Positions 1 to 12,776 of a DNA stretch of 64,000 nt are shown piece by piece. The position numbers and the translations under genes are program-made. Position 1 is the first letter of the stretch, and every line of letters begins with the position of its first letter. The notes under the pieces were generated by a model, which saw nothing but the letters and a program-made list of their open reading frames with translations, did no database searches and was not told the DNA's origin. Origin of the DNA: Erigeron canadensis (lineage: Eukaryota; Streptophyta; Magnoliopsida; Asterales; Asteraceae); contig NC_057765.1 in the NCBI RefSeq assembly GCF_010389155.1, positions 3,038,001-3,102,000 on the forward strand, written 5' to 3'.

Positions 1-714
1 AAATTTTAATTAGTTGAATTAAATTACATGTTTAATTTAGAAAATTAATAAAATTGAGAGTTTTAATTGATTAATTGAAATTTTGTCAGTTGCTTTAGTA
101 TATATAAAGATTATTTACTGATTTACTCCACTTTTGGTCGAATTTTTGTGGACTTCTACTTTGAAGTTTGAAATGAAGACAACTAAGTATGATTTTAATA
201 AGGTTATGATCACAGTATTAAAATGGTCAAAATCACCTTCCCGATACTATTACTTTAACATTCCCACATCCCAATGGATCTTTCCAAATAGCTCAAACTT
301 TCCACCACAAATCAACCATTTTCCAAGTAATTGTCATCTAGCTTTTGCGATTACTCTCTTTGAATGTGTGCGTCAAATATTTCAATTGGCTAGCAATCTA
401 GGTTGGTATTGTCATTAGCCAACACATTAATTGCTTTTTATATTATTTAAACAAGCATGATGTCTGAATGATACAATGGGATCCGCGAATATATCATGTT
501 AGCTAGACAAACTACTACTCCGTATTTTTTTTCTTTTAAGAGTAAACTTCATTCACTATAACCCCACAAATGTCAATTTGCTTACATCTTAAATTGTGAT
601 CTATTTGTTTGTGTACAAACATCATGGGATGAAAGAAGATACAAGTTGTGTGGGCATATTAATTTGCTATTTCATATATAATACAAGCAATTACAGTTTT
701 ACATATATATATAT

Positions 715-906
715 ATATAATATGAAAAATGATAATGACAGCCTTAAAAGCTGTCACTAACAACTTATTACATGCTTAAAAACTTGTACATTATATATTA
801 AAAACCACCCCCTGATTTTTCTAACAGCAAAGTACAAATTTTAATGCACCCAATTAGTTTTTACTGACAACCCTAAGGGCTGTTACTAACAAAAACCATA
901 TAATAT
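715..906. mobile_element. MITE (Mutator-type), 174 bp
   Basis: The element spans 724-897, with inverted ends around GACAGCC and GGGCTGT. The 9-bp duplication ATATAATAT lies at 715-723 and 898-906. The core (TTTGTAC, CACCCCCTGATTTTT, TGCAT) matches the copy at 33103-33257 in reverse. The duplication is in AT repeats, so it is somewhat less decisive. Confidence 0.7.
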
Positions 907-1262
907 AATATATATTATATTATATTAAGGATGACCAAACGTTATTATCGACAAGCCGTGCAAATTAAACACGAATTTAAGAACTAAAAACCGGAATCCC
1001 AGTTGGGGTTTTCACAAAGTGAAACTTTTATTTTTATCAACTGTTCTGCTTTAAACCTAAGAGTATTTACGCAGAAAATTGTCTTGGTGAACAAGCTAAC
1101 AAATCTCATGCAAAACGGATTTAGGAAACGTTACAAAAAAACGGATTTAGGAAACAAATCCTTAAATAAAATATATAAATAAATTAAGAAAATAAACATT
1201 ATGGTCCTTAAGCAATCCCGAGATTTTGTTTACGAGCCTCCTACATGAAAGGGTCACGATCT
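907..1262. other. Intergenic, nothing recognised
   Basis: AT-rich sequence without a credible gene or repeat boundary. Positions 1-714 are likewise empty apart from an open frame at 134-418 that has no protein-like composition. Confidence 0.5.
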
Positions 1263-1715
1263 CACATCGTCAAAGTATGGGTTGGTTGCAGGTTTATCAA
1301 CTTAAGTCTTCCCTTGTTATTTGAACTAGCTCTTTGAAGTTAGTTTTACACTTAGCTTATAACTTGATGTTAACTTATTATGGGATGAGTTCTTATAGGT
1401 TAGTATTACAGACAGCCCTACCTTTCGAGGTTTTAACATTTGGAGTAGTAGCCTATGGAGTGGTGGCTTGGACCTGAAAAACGAAGGGTGACATAGTAGT
1501 GGTGGCTTGGATCCAAAAGAATTAGGGTGTAAACCGTGACCAACATAGTTGTGACCAATGAAAACGTTGACTCTTCAAAGAGTGGGGTATTTTTTTTACA
1601 ATTCCATACCGGCTAAATATGGATTTGGTTGGAGGTTTATAAGTCGGGGTGTCCCCTATTCTCTTGAGCTAGCTTTTGGAGTGAATTCTACATCTAGCTT
1701 ATGGCCTGATGCAAA
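1263..1715 (+). repeat. Two diverged copies of a 100-bp LTR-like motif
   Basis: The block from TATGGGTTGGTTG-AGGTTTAT through GAACTAGCT...TTACACTTAGCTTATAACTTGATG (1263-1369) recurs, diverged, at 1612-1710 (TATGGATTTGGTTGGAGG ... CTAGCTTATGGCCTGATG). The pattern resembles small Copia or TRIM LTR relics. No termini were found. Confidence 0.4.
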
Positions 1716-1769
1716 ACTTTTTTGGGTTATTTCGTATTGATAAGTAAATTATAAGCGAATATATACTTA

Positions 1770-1796
1770 CTAGATTAAACCCGCATGTTATGCGAG
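1770..1796 (-). mobile_element. Helitron 3' terminus (minus orientation)
   Basis: On the minus strand, hairpin CTCGCATAACATGCGGG, spacer TTTAAT, CTAG, then T. The 5' end was not found, so the body may fill part of 1797-2900. Confidence 0.55.
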
Positions 1797-3888
1797 ATAA
1801 CTGAGAACATAAATAAAAATAACTGATAGTTACATTATTAGTCATAGTTTATGATAATATAAATAACTGTTAGATTGCGAATGATACAAACAATAAAATT
1901 ATAGTTTATGAAATATATGATATACGGTAAATATGTAAAATTATGACTAATGAAACATAAATATTTAGAAATCATAAAAATCTTTCTTTTGTGTCAGATT
2001 ACGACTAATACAAACAATAAAATTATAATTTCTCAATATGTGATATACGTCAAATATGTAGAAATATGACTAATGAAACATAAATATTTATAAATCATAA
2101 AATCTTTCTTTTGTTATATAACTATTAAATATGATATAATTAATACTTTTCAAAGAAATAAACATAATATAATAAACAATTTTATTATAAAAGATAATTA
2201 TTATTGAATTAATTAAAAAAACATAGTATAATGCATATAAACATCTTTGTACTTATATAAAAATAGAAAGATAAATATTAATGATCAGGATTATGATTAA
2301 TGGTTAAGATTAAAATTGATGATTAATTATAATCACACATGACAACATAGATATAATAATATAAATGAGAAAATGACACCTAACTAAAAATCCAATGTGA
2401 CAAAAACCTAAAAATGTCAAATAGGAGAAACATATCCTCACTTAATTTAGTTATATAAGGAGATTATTATATATCATATATGTTAAATATGTTAAATCAT
2501 GAACATAATATTTATAAATTGTAATTTTATTATTTATTAATTAAATATATTATAATAAACAATCACATTAATGATTATCATTGAATTAATGTATAAACTC
2601 TTATGCCACATTAGCCTTAAATTATTCTCTTTAGTATATAGTTATTATTACCTCAGAAAAATACATTGCTTGATTAAAAAGGTAAAGCGTTTTATAATTT
2701 TTACTCGTGCAAAATAGTATATGATGAATAAATATCATTTAATTTAACTAACACATAAGTCATTATAATGCATACATGTACATCTATATCTAATATAATC
2801 TAATCAAAATATAAATAAAAAGCAATATTCTATTTTATGTGAGTTTTTTATTTTTAAAATTGATGTGTAGGTCTAATGTATATCTAAAGAAATTATATAA
2901 AAATCACTAGATTATTTTCCCGCGTAATACGCGAGATAAAACTAATTTAAAAATAATGATATAAATTAATTTAAAAATGATAATAATTATTATCAGTATT
3001 ATTTTGTTTTGATGTTTGTAACATATATTTGTTATTTTGCTATACAACACCAATGTAAAATTAGTTATAACTATTACATGTTTATTTAGTGTAATATATA
3101 ATTCTCAAAAAAAAAATATTATCTTCTTATTTTATAAAAAATCAAATATCAAATAACCACTATAAAATACAACAATTATCTGTTTAATAAATCAACATAA
3201 TATTATAATAACCGAATGACATTAAATATTACCTAATCTGTTATAAACTAAATGTTAACTACAAAAATCAGACACAATTATTAAAAAAAAGTATAATCAT
3301 AATATACTATTTGGTAAATGATAAATTTATCATTAAATTTTAGAAAAAGACTTTTAAAATATATTTGTGTGGTTACGACAATTATAGTTTAACAACATGA
3401 ACATACGATAATATCGGTAATATAATTAAGTGAACATTGTTTATATAAATTAAATGAAAATGTAACAGTAATTTTGGGGTTGACAAAATAATATATATAT
3501 ATTTCTTTAATATAATAAAAATAATATTTGTATTAGTGATGCTTAGTAGTAAAAGTTTAGTATGTATCCATTATAAAGGCTTAAATTTTTTATTTTTTTT
3601 TTTTAAATGTTTGCTTTTCAATCATATAAGTGTATATTAAGTCTGGATACTTTTAATTTTATAAGTCTCGAGAAAATTATGTATAAAATTATGCGGTTTC
3701 AATAAAATTTACTTTCTAATTTGAATTTCATATTAAAATAGATGATACCATATATATATACCCTTTTATATCACAATTAACAAAAGATTAAAATGCTCAT
3801 TTATATGAATTGTTTAAATTACATCTAAAGTTTTAATATAACTTTAACTTGTTAAATTTAAAGTAGTGAATAACATTATATGTCGACA
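1797..3888. other. Very AT-rich, probable Helitron bodies
   Basis: Between two minus-strand Helitron 3' ends (1770, 2907) and beyond. Two related segments near 1860-1990 and 1985-2110 share AAACAATAAAATTATA, TGATATACG and ATAAATATTTA. No genes. Confidence 0.45.
2907..2935 (-). mobile_element. Helitron 3' terminus (minus orientation)
   Basis: On the minus strand, CTCGCGTATTACGCGGG is followed by AAAATAAT and CTAG. This is nearly the same terminus as at 4363-4391 but facing the other way. The 5' end was not identified. Confidence 0.6.
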
Positions 3889-4105
3889 TTTTTTTTGAAT
3901 ATTCGATCGTAGAACCGTTCATCCTTAATGGTCTCTACGTGAATGCCACCATATGGATTATGGGGAAATCCCCATAATAACCCGCCAAAGAGCACAACAA
4001 CTAATTAAGGGTAAAATCTTCGCCCTCTTCGGTTTGAACCAAGGTCTCCCCAAGCCAATCCTTCACCGAGGGACTTAGGATACCAATGGGTATTGACACA
4101 ATGAT
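3889..4105 (-). mobile_element. tRNA-derived SINE candidate
   Basis: On the minus strand a B-box-like GGTTCAAACC follows GGCTTGGGGAGACCTT, and the element ends in an A-run (3889-3897) after GAATATTC. The A box is poor. The CTCGGTGAAGGATTGGCTTGG segment is a common SINE body in dicots from memory. Confidence 0.45.
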
Positions 4106-4115
4106 ATTATATATA

Positions 4116-4341
4116 TAGGGTAAAGTTATTTTGAGAACCCTTTTCAAATCTCCACATAATTGTATAACGGATGATAATCCATGCCTCCATACAATTATAA
4201 ACTTCAAATTTACACATAAGTTATTCAGAAAACAGTTAAAAAACAATTTTCATGTAAAGAACAATCATCGGTTGGGCTTGATTTGCAAAGTTCTCAAATG
4301 TTCTAGCAAAAAAAAAAGGTTCTCAAAATAACTTTTCACTA
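4116..4341. mobile_element. MITE with 24-bp terminal inverted repeats
   Basis: The left end 4116-4139 and right end 4318-4341 are inverted copies with two mismatches (shared core AAAGTTATTTTGAGAACC). It is 226 bp long and sits 22 bp inside a Helitron terminus hairpin. The target duplication is ambiguous in AT sequence. Confidence 0.75.
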
Positions 4342-4387
4342 TATGGGGATTAATATGTTTATCTCGCGTATTACACGGGAAAATAAT

Positions 4388-4391
4388 CTAG
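4388..4391 (+). mobile_element. Helitron 3' terminus (plus orientation)
   Basis: The hairpin CTCGCGTATTACACGGG (4363-4379), then AAAATAAT, then CTAG before T, is a standard Helitron 3' end. The same family ends at 2907 in the opposite direction. The 5' end was not found; a MITE lies just inside. Confidence 0.65.
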
Positions 4392-4407
4392 TATATATAT
4401 ATATATA

Positions 4408-5325
4408 CTAGGATTTTTTACCCGCACGATGTGCGGCTGCTTTAAAAAGGTGCTCAATAAAGTGAGATTTGAGTTAAACTTGCTTAAAAAAACATTTAAT
4501 GAAACGCTTAATATGTGAACAAATGTGTTAATGGAATGAATCAATAATGATCGTAAAAAAAACATATGGACGAACAATCTATTTAGTTTCACTTAATTAA
4601 ATTAGCAATAACGTATTCATTATCCAATTATTAAACTAATTGTTATATACACTTGTTTTGAACTAACTCTTCATCTACCATCAGAATATTTTTCTCATTA
4701 TCACAATGAAAAATTATATTGTTAAAAAATAAAAGAAAAAAGAGATTATATTAACCATTATCATAAAATTCAAAAAAAGATAAAAGAATTAAACCAAAAA
4801 TTGTACATAATTTCCATAGTGATATGAACGAAAGAATTAACATAACTCTTCAGAAAGTTATGATATTATACAAAGCTCTTAACTCATATAAGATGAATAT
4901 AATTTAGTGGTGTTAAAAAAAACTTATAAACTTTAGATATTGCCACTAATGATTAATGCGATGAGAGTTCCAACTAACCAACGGCCTGAGCAAACTTTCA
5001 TATAATCGCCATAAAAAAAACGAAAGGAATCTCATATAAATGTTGAATAAAAAAGATAATGAAATATCATTAGGTATAGACGTGACTTTTTAAACTAAAG
5101 AGAAATATCATTTTATCTAATGAGAAGATCTTAGATTCTTACAATATATATTTATTTATTTTAACACATATACGTTCATTTATTTTCTAAATATATAGTT
5201 TATTTAAAGAAAAATATGGAGTTGACACATAGGATAAAATCTTATGTGGCAATTTTTCAAATTAGTTTTATATTGCAAGAGGGCTTTAAAATGCCGGTTA
5301 ACTATTGTTTTATAAGAGTTATAGA
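4408..5325 (-). mobile_element. Non-autonomous Helitron, 918 bp
   Basis: On the minus strand it begins TCTATAACTCTTATAAAACA and ends with the hairpin GCCGCACATCGTGCGG, a short AT spacer and CTAG, with A on the left and T on the right. A relative with the same 5' start, internal ACATAGG..TTATGTGGCAA block and 3' hairpin occurs at 21308-22149. No coding capacity. Confidence 0.75.
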
Positions 5326-5999
5326 TATATATTTGTTAGATATTAAATAATTCATTGATTGGATATTTAATGTTTACTAAATTTATTATATATTATATAA
5401 TAAATCTTAATGAAAAAATAATGGAAACCTAGATGTGAACTTATAGATTTATTAAAAGGGCCATAAATTGAAATTGTATATCATACTACGTACGCAGCTT
5501 ATTTGTGATTCAAATTCCCATTTACATATTATTTGGATAAATTATTTCCAAATTTATATGTATCTTAATAGATTTTGATTTTATTAAATACATATTGTTA
5601 TTTGACTAATTATACATTGTAGAGGGACTAATGTCGTGTATACTTAATAATAAATTTGGTAATAATGTTAGTAACTTGATCTAATGGTTGTGATTAAAAG
5701 TTAAGGCTCATCTAACGGTCCTTATTGTTTCATAAAAGAATTTAACACCTTGTTATATATATATTGGTAGATACATATTAGATAAGTCTTACTCTTATAA
5801 TTATTACCAAATAAACATCTATAATTTAATAATGTATATTTTATTAAAAAAAACCCACGTCTACGTATAGATATATGATGTTCATGTGTACACATATATT
5901 ATCTAAATATGCCAACTAATGTCCATATAAGATTATTTTAAGTTTTTAAAAACTACAATTTATCTAATAATTGACAACTAAGTAAAAATCTTACTTGTA

Positions 6000-6252
6000 A
6001 AGGCATCTTCAATGGCACTTGATGAAAGACTTATTTTGAAGAAAATAAGCTTTATAAAAGGTTGATACCATTGGGCTAAATGACTTATTTGATCAATAGG
6101 TTGAGAAACATCAACCTTTTGACCAAAAGCTTTTTTTCTTTTTAGTGGTAAAAAGAAGTCATAGAAAATAGCTTATTGATAAGTTAAAGATAATTGAATA
6201 CTTATGTGGAAAAATAAGTCATTAAGATTTATTAGCATTGTGTATGCTCTAA
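6000..6252. mobile_element. Candidate PIF/Harbinger-type MITE
   Basis: GGCATCTTCAATGGCA at the left and GCATTGTGTATGCTCT at the right are approximate inverted ends, and the internal GACTTATTTT / AAAATAAGTC blocks also pair. The GCATC-TCAATGG start is typical of Harbinger-type MITEs. No target duplication could be fixed. Confidence 0.45.
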
Positions 6253-6934
6253 GCTAAATAAAAGTGACAAATAAATTTTTTTATATCCTTTCTTAGTTAT
6301 ATAGAGAGATTTAAACAAATAGTATGTTTTATATGCATTTACTACAACAATTAATAAGTATATAACTATTTATCGACATAATTGCATTTTAAGAAAAAAA
6401 AATAAATGATTAATTTGTTGCTTGTTTTTAACTATCTTTATAAATTTATAAATTTTTTTGCCTTATGTTAAAAAGTCTAAAAAAAACAAAATTGTCAAAT
6501 TTTGAATTAGTTTACATTTCTTATCTTTTATGGTATATTTACTACCATTTTTATATCAATCATATTTACATTAACCTATACTACTTCACGTCACCATCAC
6601 CACCACCAATAGTCGCTGTCACCACCAGATCTCAGTCATCGCCAGGACCACTGCATAACGCGGATACCTTTTATTATTTTTTTTTAGTTCATCATGTGAT
6701 ATATTTGAATGAAAGAGGAAGTGCTAACATCATGAAATTGCTAGTCGTTTTTTCCTTTTACAAATAATATTTCCTTTAAGTATATGTTTTTTTATTTTAT
6801 ATAATTACTTGAAAAACTTTTGATTCTTAGAAATTAGAATATCATAATATGGTATCCATGTTTCTAATAATATATTTGACCCAAACTCAAATATTTGAAT
6901 AATTTTAATTAGCTGAATTCTATCTTATCTTAAA

Positions 6935-7125
6935 ATCTTGTACAACTATACACGGTCACATGAATTACGATACGTTCTGATACGCGGAACAAAAACTGGT
7001 ACAAGGTGTGTACATATCGAAAATCCGGTACAAGGGGTAGGTTCATTCGTAACGCCAAATTGATACGGTATACGTTGTAGCATATTTGGTACGCCAATTC
7101 GGTACAAAACATTTTGATAATCATA
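6935..7125. repeat. Dispersed GGTACG/GATACG-rich repeat
   Basis: GATACG, GGTAC and TACCGGA-type motifs alternate (GATACGTTCTGATACG, GGTACAAGG twice, GGTACGCC). It looks like an old dispersed element; the class is unknown. Confidence 0.35.
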
Positions 7126-7458
7126 ATATAAAATAGAAAGCCAAACATTTCATATTTTATACTCGGTGCAGAGACGTTATTGCTATCAGGTTGCTGATAT
7201 TTTGTTTGGGTTTTGAAGTTGTGTTCGTTTTCGATTTGGAAGACTATGCCTTCTCGTGTGTTGGTTCAGCAAGGTGGTTCTTTTTCTTGGAACCTGGGTA
7301 TGCTTATTTGTAATTGTACTTATCTTTGGAAAGAATGTAATCGAGTCTTAAAATTTATAACCAGAATCACATAGCGATTAACTACTACACACCTGCGGGT
7401 AGTGGACCTGTTCGTATACAATATAGTTAATTTGGTAATCCGATGTCGATCACAAGGA

Positions 7459-9685
7459 CTATCTGTAACATCCCGAATTTTTAAGCCAATGAAAATTTAC
7501 CTTTATAAAAGTTTCAACAATAAAATAATTTCCTAGTATTTTGTTTTTAGATACGGGTTTAATATAGTTGGCACTTTAGTGGATAACAGGTATTTTACCC
7601 ATAAAAAATTAAAATGGGGCGTGGCATCATATGGAGATGTCAGCCAACCTCCTACTCTTTTCTTTCCTTTCACTAGTCAACTTATTCTTTTTCTTCTTCT
7701 TTATCAAATCCTCCTCACAATCCCATTTTAAGAATTTCATATCTTCAATTATTTGGGAGAAGTTGTAAGTGTGTTTGTATGTGGGTCAAAATACACAAGA
7801 GAGAAAAAAGAAATTGGTGATTTTTCATCTAGATCAAGAAATCCTCCAAATAAATATAATGATCTTGTTTAATTCTAGTAATTGAAAGTGAGGGTTTTCA
7901 GAAGTGAATGTGGCTGAAATTTACAAGAAAAATGGAGGAAGAAAATGAGACTTCTCATTCCTATTTAGTGTTATTCATTCAAGTTATAAATTAATTGTTA
8001 TGTAATTGAGAAATTAGGGTTCTTAATACCCATTTGATTTGGGGGTGCTTTGTTCAAGATCATAAAAGGGAAGAATACAAGTTAGTGTGGGATTTCATTT
8101 CATCTTGAAGGTATTTCTAATTCTTTTACTTGTTTTAATTAGGGTTCATGAAAGTAATTAATTTTGGGTTTTGATAAAATGGGTCATTTAGATTAAATTC
8201 AATTTAGGGTTCTTAAATTAATAAGAATTGGGGGTTTTCTTAAAATGGATTATATATTTAAAATCAAGATAGGGTTCATGAAATTTGATAAAATTGAGAA
8301 TGTTTGAATGAGTTGGCTATGTGGTAATGCTTTTATAAATTATTACTTGTAATGAAGCATATTGATGTGTAGTAATATGAATGTTGTGATAAAAGTGTTT
8401 TAGTGATTTTTATGGCCAAAGCAAGAAAATGAAGATTTTGAGTAAAATGTATTTGGTCATATTGATTAAATAATGAAATGGTGATTTTCGTATTAAAATG
8501 AATTATGGCCATGATATTGTGAAAGTAAATTGAGATTTTAAAAGAAGTCAATTCAAGAACGAGATAAGAATGAAAATGGGTTAAGAATTGCTAGTGATTT
8601 AGTTGTGTTTGGGTATGGTTAGATAGCCTTGGATATAATGGATGACCTTATATGTGTAAATTGTGAATTATTGCTAGGTGAAAAGCAATACGATTGTTAG
8701 ATGATCATCATGGATTTGGTTGTCGCGAAGGAGGTGAGTGCTCTTGCATACGGTTATATGTACGTTGGGTCGATTACCATATGATGGTGGATTTCGAGTG
8801 TGGTAATTGATTTGGCGTTAGGGCCTAATTTGAGGCCGGGGCCTAAGAACCCCATAGTTGAATTAAGATGAGGCCTAAGAACCTCTTGTTGAATTGAGAT
8901 AAGGCCTAAGAACCTCTTGAGATTATTGTTTAGCGTATATGGATCCATGTATGTGTTGTTAGCGCAAATGTGAGTACGCAAGTTATGGTATGACAATGCC
9001 ATTGGCTACATGTGATAGTCCTTTGTGTGTTTTTGTCCTCCTTCGTGTGTATAAGCGTATGCAATGGTATTCACTAAGCTTTGCTTACTTTTTAATTGTT
9101 TACCCCTTTTTATAGGTTGTCCTGGAAGTGGAAACAAGATTAGTGCTTGAAGTGTATGGATGATTTGAATTGTGAAATCTTGACTTTCGCGGTAATAATG
9201 GTTTGAAGCTAGATACCGTAGTAGCCTTCTTTGAACTATTGGCTCTTGATACATTTGAGATGTTATTGGTAAAGTTTGGTCATGTATTTTTCTGTTTGAA
9301 TGTTGGCTTTAAGTCATGATCTTTTGTACTCTAAAGTATTGAAAAACCCTAGTTGATGTCAAAATGGGTAAATGACCCGTTTCGTTGTAAACCTCACTCT
9401 TGAACAATGAAAACCTTTAAATGTTTAGTTAGATGTTTATGTTTTATTTGAATCGGTGAATGGTAATGAAAGTTTGGATTTGAGTCGAAATGCTTCAAAA
9501 CATCAAAAAGGTCACTTTTGTAGTTCAGCAGGGAGCACAGACTCTGACACGCCTAGCGCGGACGATGTCAGTCCAACTGCGGATGATGCATTCAGCATCT
9601 TCCGCCCTCCACTAACCGCGGACTTGATTTTTACCGAGCCTTCGTTTGACCTCCTCGGGTCCTGAAACTTGTATAGTAGTCTATC
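7459..9685. mobile_element. Candidate LTR-like insertion, right end not canonical
   Basis: TGTAACATCCCGAATTTT at 7464 is a Tekay-like LTR start. CTATC occurs just left of it (7459-7463) and again at 9681-9685, where the flanking sequence may resume, but the preceding bases do not end in CA. A GC-richer stretch with an open frame (9456-9665) lies inside. It may be a truncated or rearranged LTR. Confidence 0.4.
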
Positions 9686-9881
9686 TACAACATTTTAAGA
9701 TTATTCCAGGTGTCATTTCTTGATTTGGATAACTTTGATTTTTCACGAAAAATATCGTATTTTTCTAAGTATAAGTTTTCAAGATTGGGTTTTCAATAAT
9801 TATGCTTCATTTGGGTTAGAGTCCTTTCACTAGCGTTAAAGCAGTTGTTCAAATAATGCAATTCAACTAAAAAGGGGGTTT

Positions 9882-12776
9882 GTGACTGTAACATCCCAAA
9901 CTTTATAAGATTGACTTATTGACTTGACCGTTAGTCAACGTTAAGTTTCGTCAAGTTTATATGCCTTAATTGATTTATGTGTGATGAAGGTTCTATAGGT
10001 GTAAGGCTTTAATGCCTTAATGGTAGATGTGAATAAGTGTTAAAGGTATAGTTTAATGCCTTTAGAGGTGCTAAAAGTGTTGGATGTGTTGTAAGTATTC
10101 CCAACATGTGATTTTAGCCTAAAATGAACCATACGGAAGTCTAGGGACTAATTTTGACATATGTGGAAAGTTAAAAACGTGATTAGGGATTTCTAATTAG
10201 ATCATTAACCCTAAAATCTGATTCATCATTCTTCTTGGAGCCCTAGAACCGCTCCTTTGTCTCTTGAGCAATTCTAGAGAGTTTCTTGCGATTTCGGGTT
10301 GAATCGGAGTGATTAACCGCTTGTAGATCGAATCTATAATCATCTTTAAGGTAAAGATGGTAATTCCTACTGATTTTTGGTAATGTTCATCTATTCAATT
10401 CGTTCATATATGGTCTTGATCGATTGAATACGTTTTATTGATAGAATCGGTGATTTCGGGTGAATCGGTGATTGTTATTGCAATCATTTAGTATCTAAAG
10501 ATTTCCTACAGGTATGAAATCATTGTTAATGTCATTTTAATGTTCAAATATGACCAACATAGGGTTCACACCTGGTCTTGAGGCTTGAGTTGGATTCGAT
10601 TATGTTTGTGAGTCGATTTAGGTCAAAACGTGTGTCAAATCAATCGTCGGATGTGCTTATTGAATCCATGAATCAATATATGATTTCATAGTGTCAAATG
10701 ATTTATATTTTGGTATATATGAACTGTAGAGGTCGTGGGGATCAGCCATGTATGTTTGATGATCGAAATTGCTTTCAAAACGATAAAGATTTCAAGGCCT
10801 GATTCTGTTGTTACATTGAAAAAATCATATCTTTTTGATCTGAATGAGATAAGAGATGAATCTTATATTTTTTAAAAGTTCTATGTGTCCCCTAAATTCG
10901 TTATGAACAAAGTTTCCTGTGAATTTGCCCAGAGATATGCGAAAAATGTCGATTTCCAGAAGTGGTCAGGTTTCGGACGAATTCTGCAGACCTGTCTTGC
11001 AAACATCATAAATCATTCATTCGAAAACTTCAAGAGTCAAACTTTATATCCCTGGAAAGTTCTTTGAATTTCCTGCATTTCATAACAACTAAGTTTTTAC
11101 TCATTTGGTCATCTAGAGGTCGAAAAGTCGCCTGCAAGTGAAGGGTACGAGTCAGTCTTTCGACCAGCACCCCATATGCGGCGCATATAATTTATGTGCG
11201 GTGCATATCGGGGCCTGGGAGGGTTCTGGGTGATTTTTGAAGCAAATATGCGACGCATATTCAAAGCATGCGCCGCATAAAGTGTCTGTGAGTCCGTTTG
11301 AGGTTCGAAACAAGCGTTTAAGGGTCCTATAAGTGTACCTAAGTTAATAAATGGTTTTGTAACCTTATGAGGATGGATTTATGCAAATTTAATGACAATG
11401 AACTCGATATAGGTCACTCGGGATAATTGTGAAGCTTGTTAACTTGTGTTTGGTGTATCGTTGTGCTCGTCATCAGGTAAGATACACTACTTTGACACGC
11501 TGAGGGTTCAACATAAACATGGTTTTCATATAATAACTTCCCTAATAATAACTTGTTTACTTATGAGTATTCGGGGTTATACTGGAGGTGATATGGGCTA
11601 TGTACATGACTATTAAGGCCTGAAATGCAGTCCCTATAATATGAAATGTTAACAATTTGTTATGCAATGATATGAGATGTGATGATATGAAATGAAATGT
11701 TATGAAATGTGATGTATGATGATGATATGTGAAATGTGCATGATTACATGGTTTGTTCATCTAGTTCACTAGATTTATTAAGTTGCCATGACACGTGCAC
11801 GTTTAAGGGCCCAAACGTAAAAGATGTATATGTGATGATTGTTTAGGTTGTGTAAACACCTAAACTATATGTGATGTGAAATCGAGCTCGTAAATTTGAT
11901 GTGAAAGTGTTAAGCTTAACCCGTACTTGCCCTAGCCCGGTTAAGTGCGTTGATGTGGTTACTTGGGTGGCTCCTTGCAACATGGTACAACGTGAAGAGT
12001 AATATGGGAGGTCTTACCAGCCCCATTGTCATTGAACATACGGATTACTCCTGGATTGGCTTGCCATTCCTTAACGACATTGATGTACTACTGAATGATG
12101 GTTCATCTAGTCGGGTGCGACTTATGTCACACTTAACGAGATGCATATGTTATATGAGATGCGTGACTTTTGTCACAATTATAAAGATGTTCAAATGTGA
12201 CATGTGATGATGCAAAAGATGACTAGGCACATTTAGGATGACCCATCCTAATATGAAAGATGTTGATGCTATGATATGTATGTGAGATGATATGTTTGAT
12301 GATATGTGCCTTAACGACTTAATATGACTTTTATATAATGTTTTAAATGGACAAACATTTTATAAACCATGTGTTATCTTACTTAGCTAATTCGTTAGCT
12401 AACACTTGCTCTTTTAAAATGTGTTGTGCCCTCAGGTCCAACAATAGTGAGCAGGTAGATGTGAGAAGATGTGAGGCATGGGTAGATGATCTTGAAGTTA
12501 GCTATAGTTTACCTATAGTGGTTGCTCGCTTAGACATTTGCTTTATGTTTAGATATTAATGACTTGTATTGATAATGTACTCGATTGTTTAATGTTGGGC
12601 AACCGATGGATTTCCATTTAGACTTATTTTGATGATATGACTAGTAACACCATTTAATGAATAAACTAAACAGATTTTACTGGTTTGGACTTTTAAAGTT
12701 AATTCCGCTTCTTTTAACGCCGTTAGGCAAAAGCTTTTGGAAATCCTTATTTTTAAATGTTGGGTGTTACAGTGAC
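9882..12776. mobile_element. Solo LTR, Tekay/Del chromovirus type, 2885 bp
   Basis: The LTR spans 9887-12771, from TGTAACATCCC to GGGTGTTACA, flanked by the exact 5-bp duplication GTGAC (9882-9886 and 12772-12776). Starts like TGTAACACCC and a length of 2-4 kb are known for Tekay LTRs in plants. No internal domain or second LTR is present, so it is a solo LTR left by recombination. Four GC-rich half-palindromes (ATGCGGCGCATA-like) lie at 11173-11282. Apparent short reading frames inside are not credible genes. Confidence 0.88.

Larger units (their letters stand above)
5326..7458. other. Intergenic with one MITE and a GGTACG repeat
   Basis: Apart from the MITE at 6000-6252 and the repeat at 6935-7125, I see only AT-rich DNA. 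The stretch 7160-7458 looks like part of an older element into which the two LTR-type insertions landed. Confidence 0.4.

Noticed and set aside
134..418. Open frame of 94 codons near the left edge
   Set aside because: No domain, AT-driven composition, no splice or promoter support.
4001..4246. 81-codon minus frame ending SPSVKDWLGETLVQTEEGED
   Set aside because: It spans the boundary of a SINE and a MITE; no single-gene history.
9456..9665. GC-richer 69-codon frame (SSAGSTDSDTPSADD)
   Set aside because: Low-complexity and inside an LTR-like segment; no family match.
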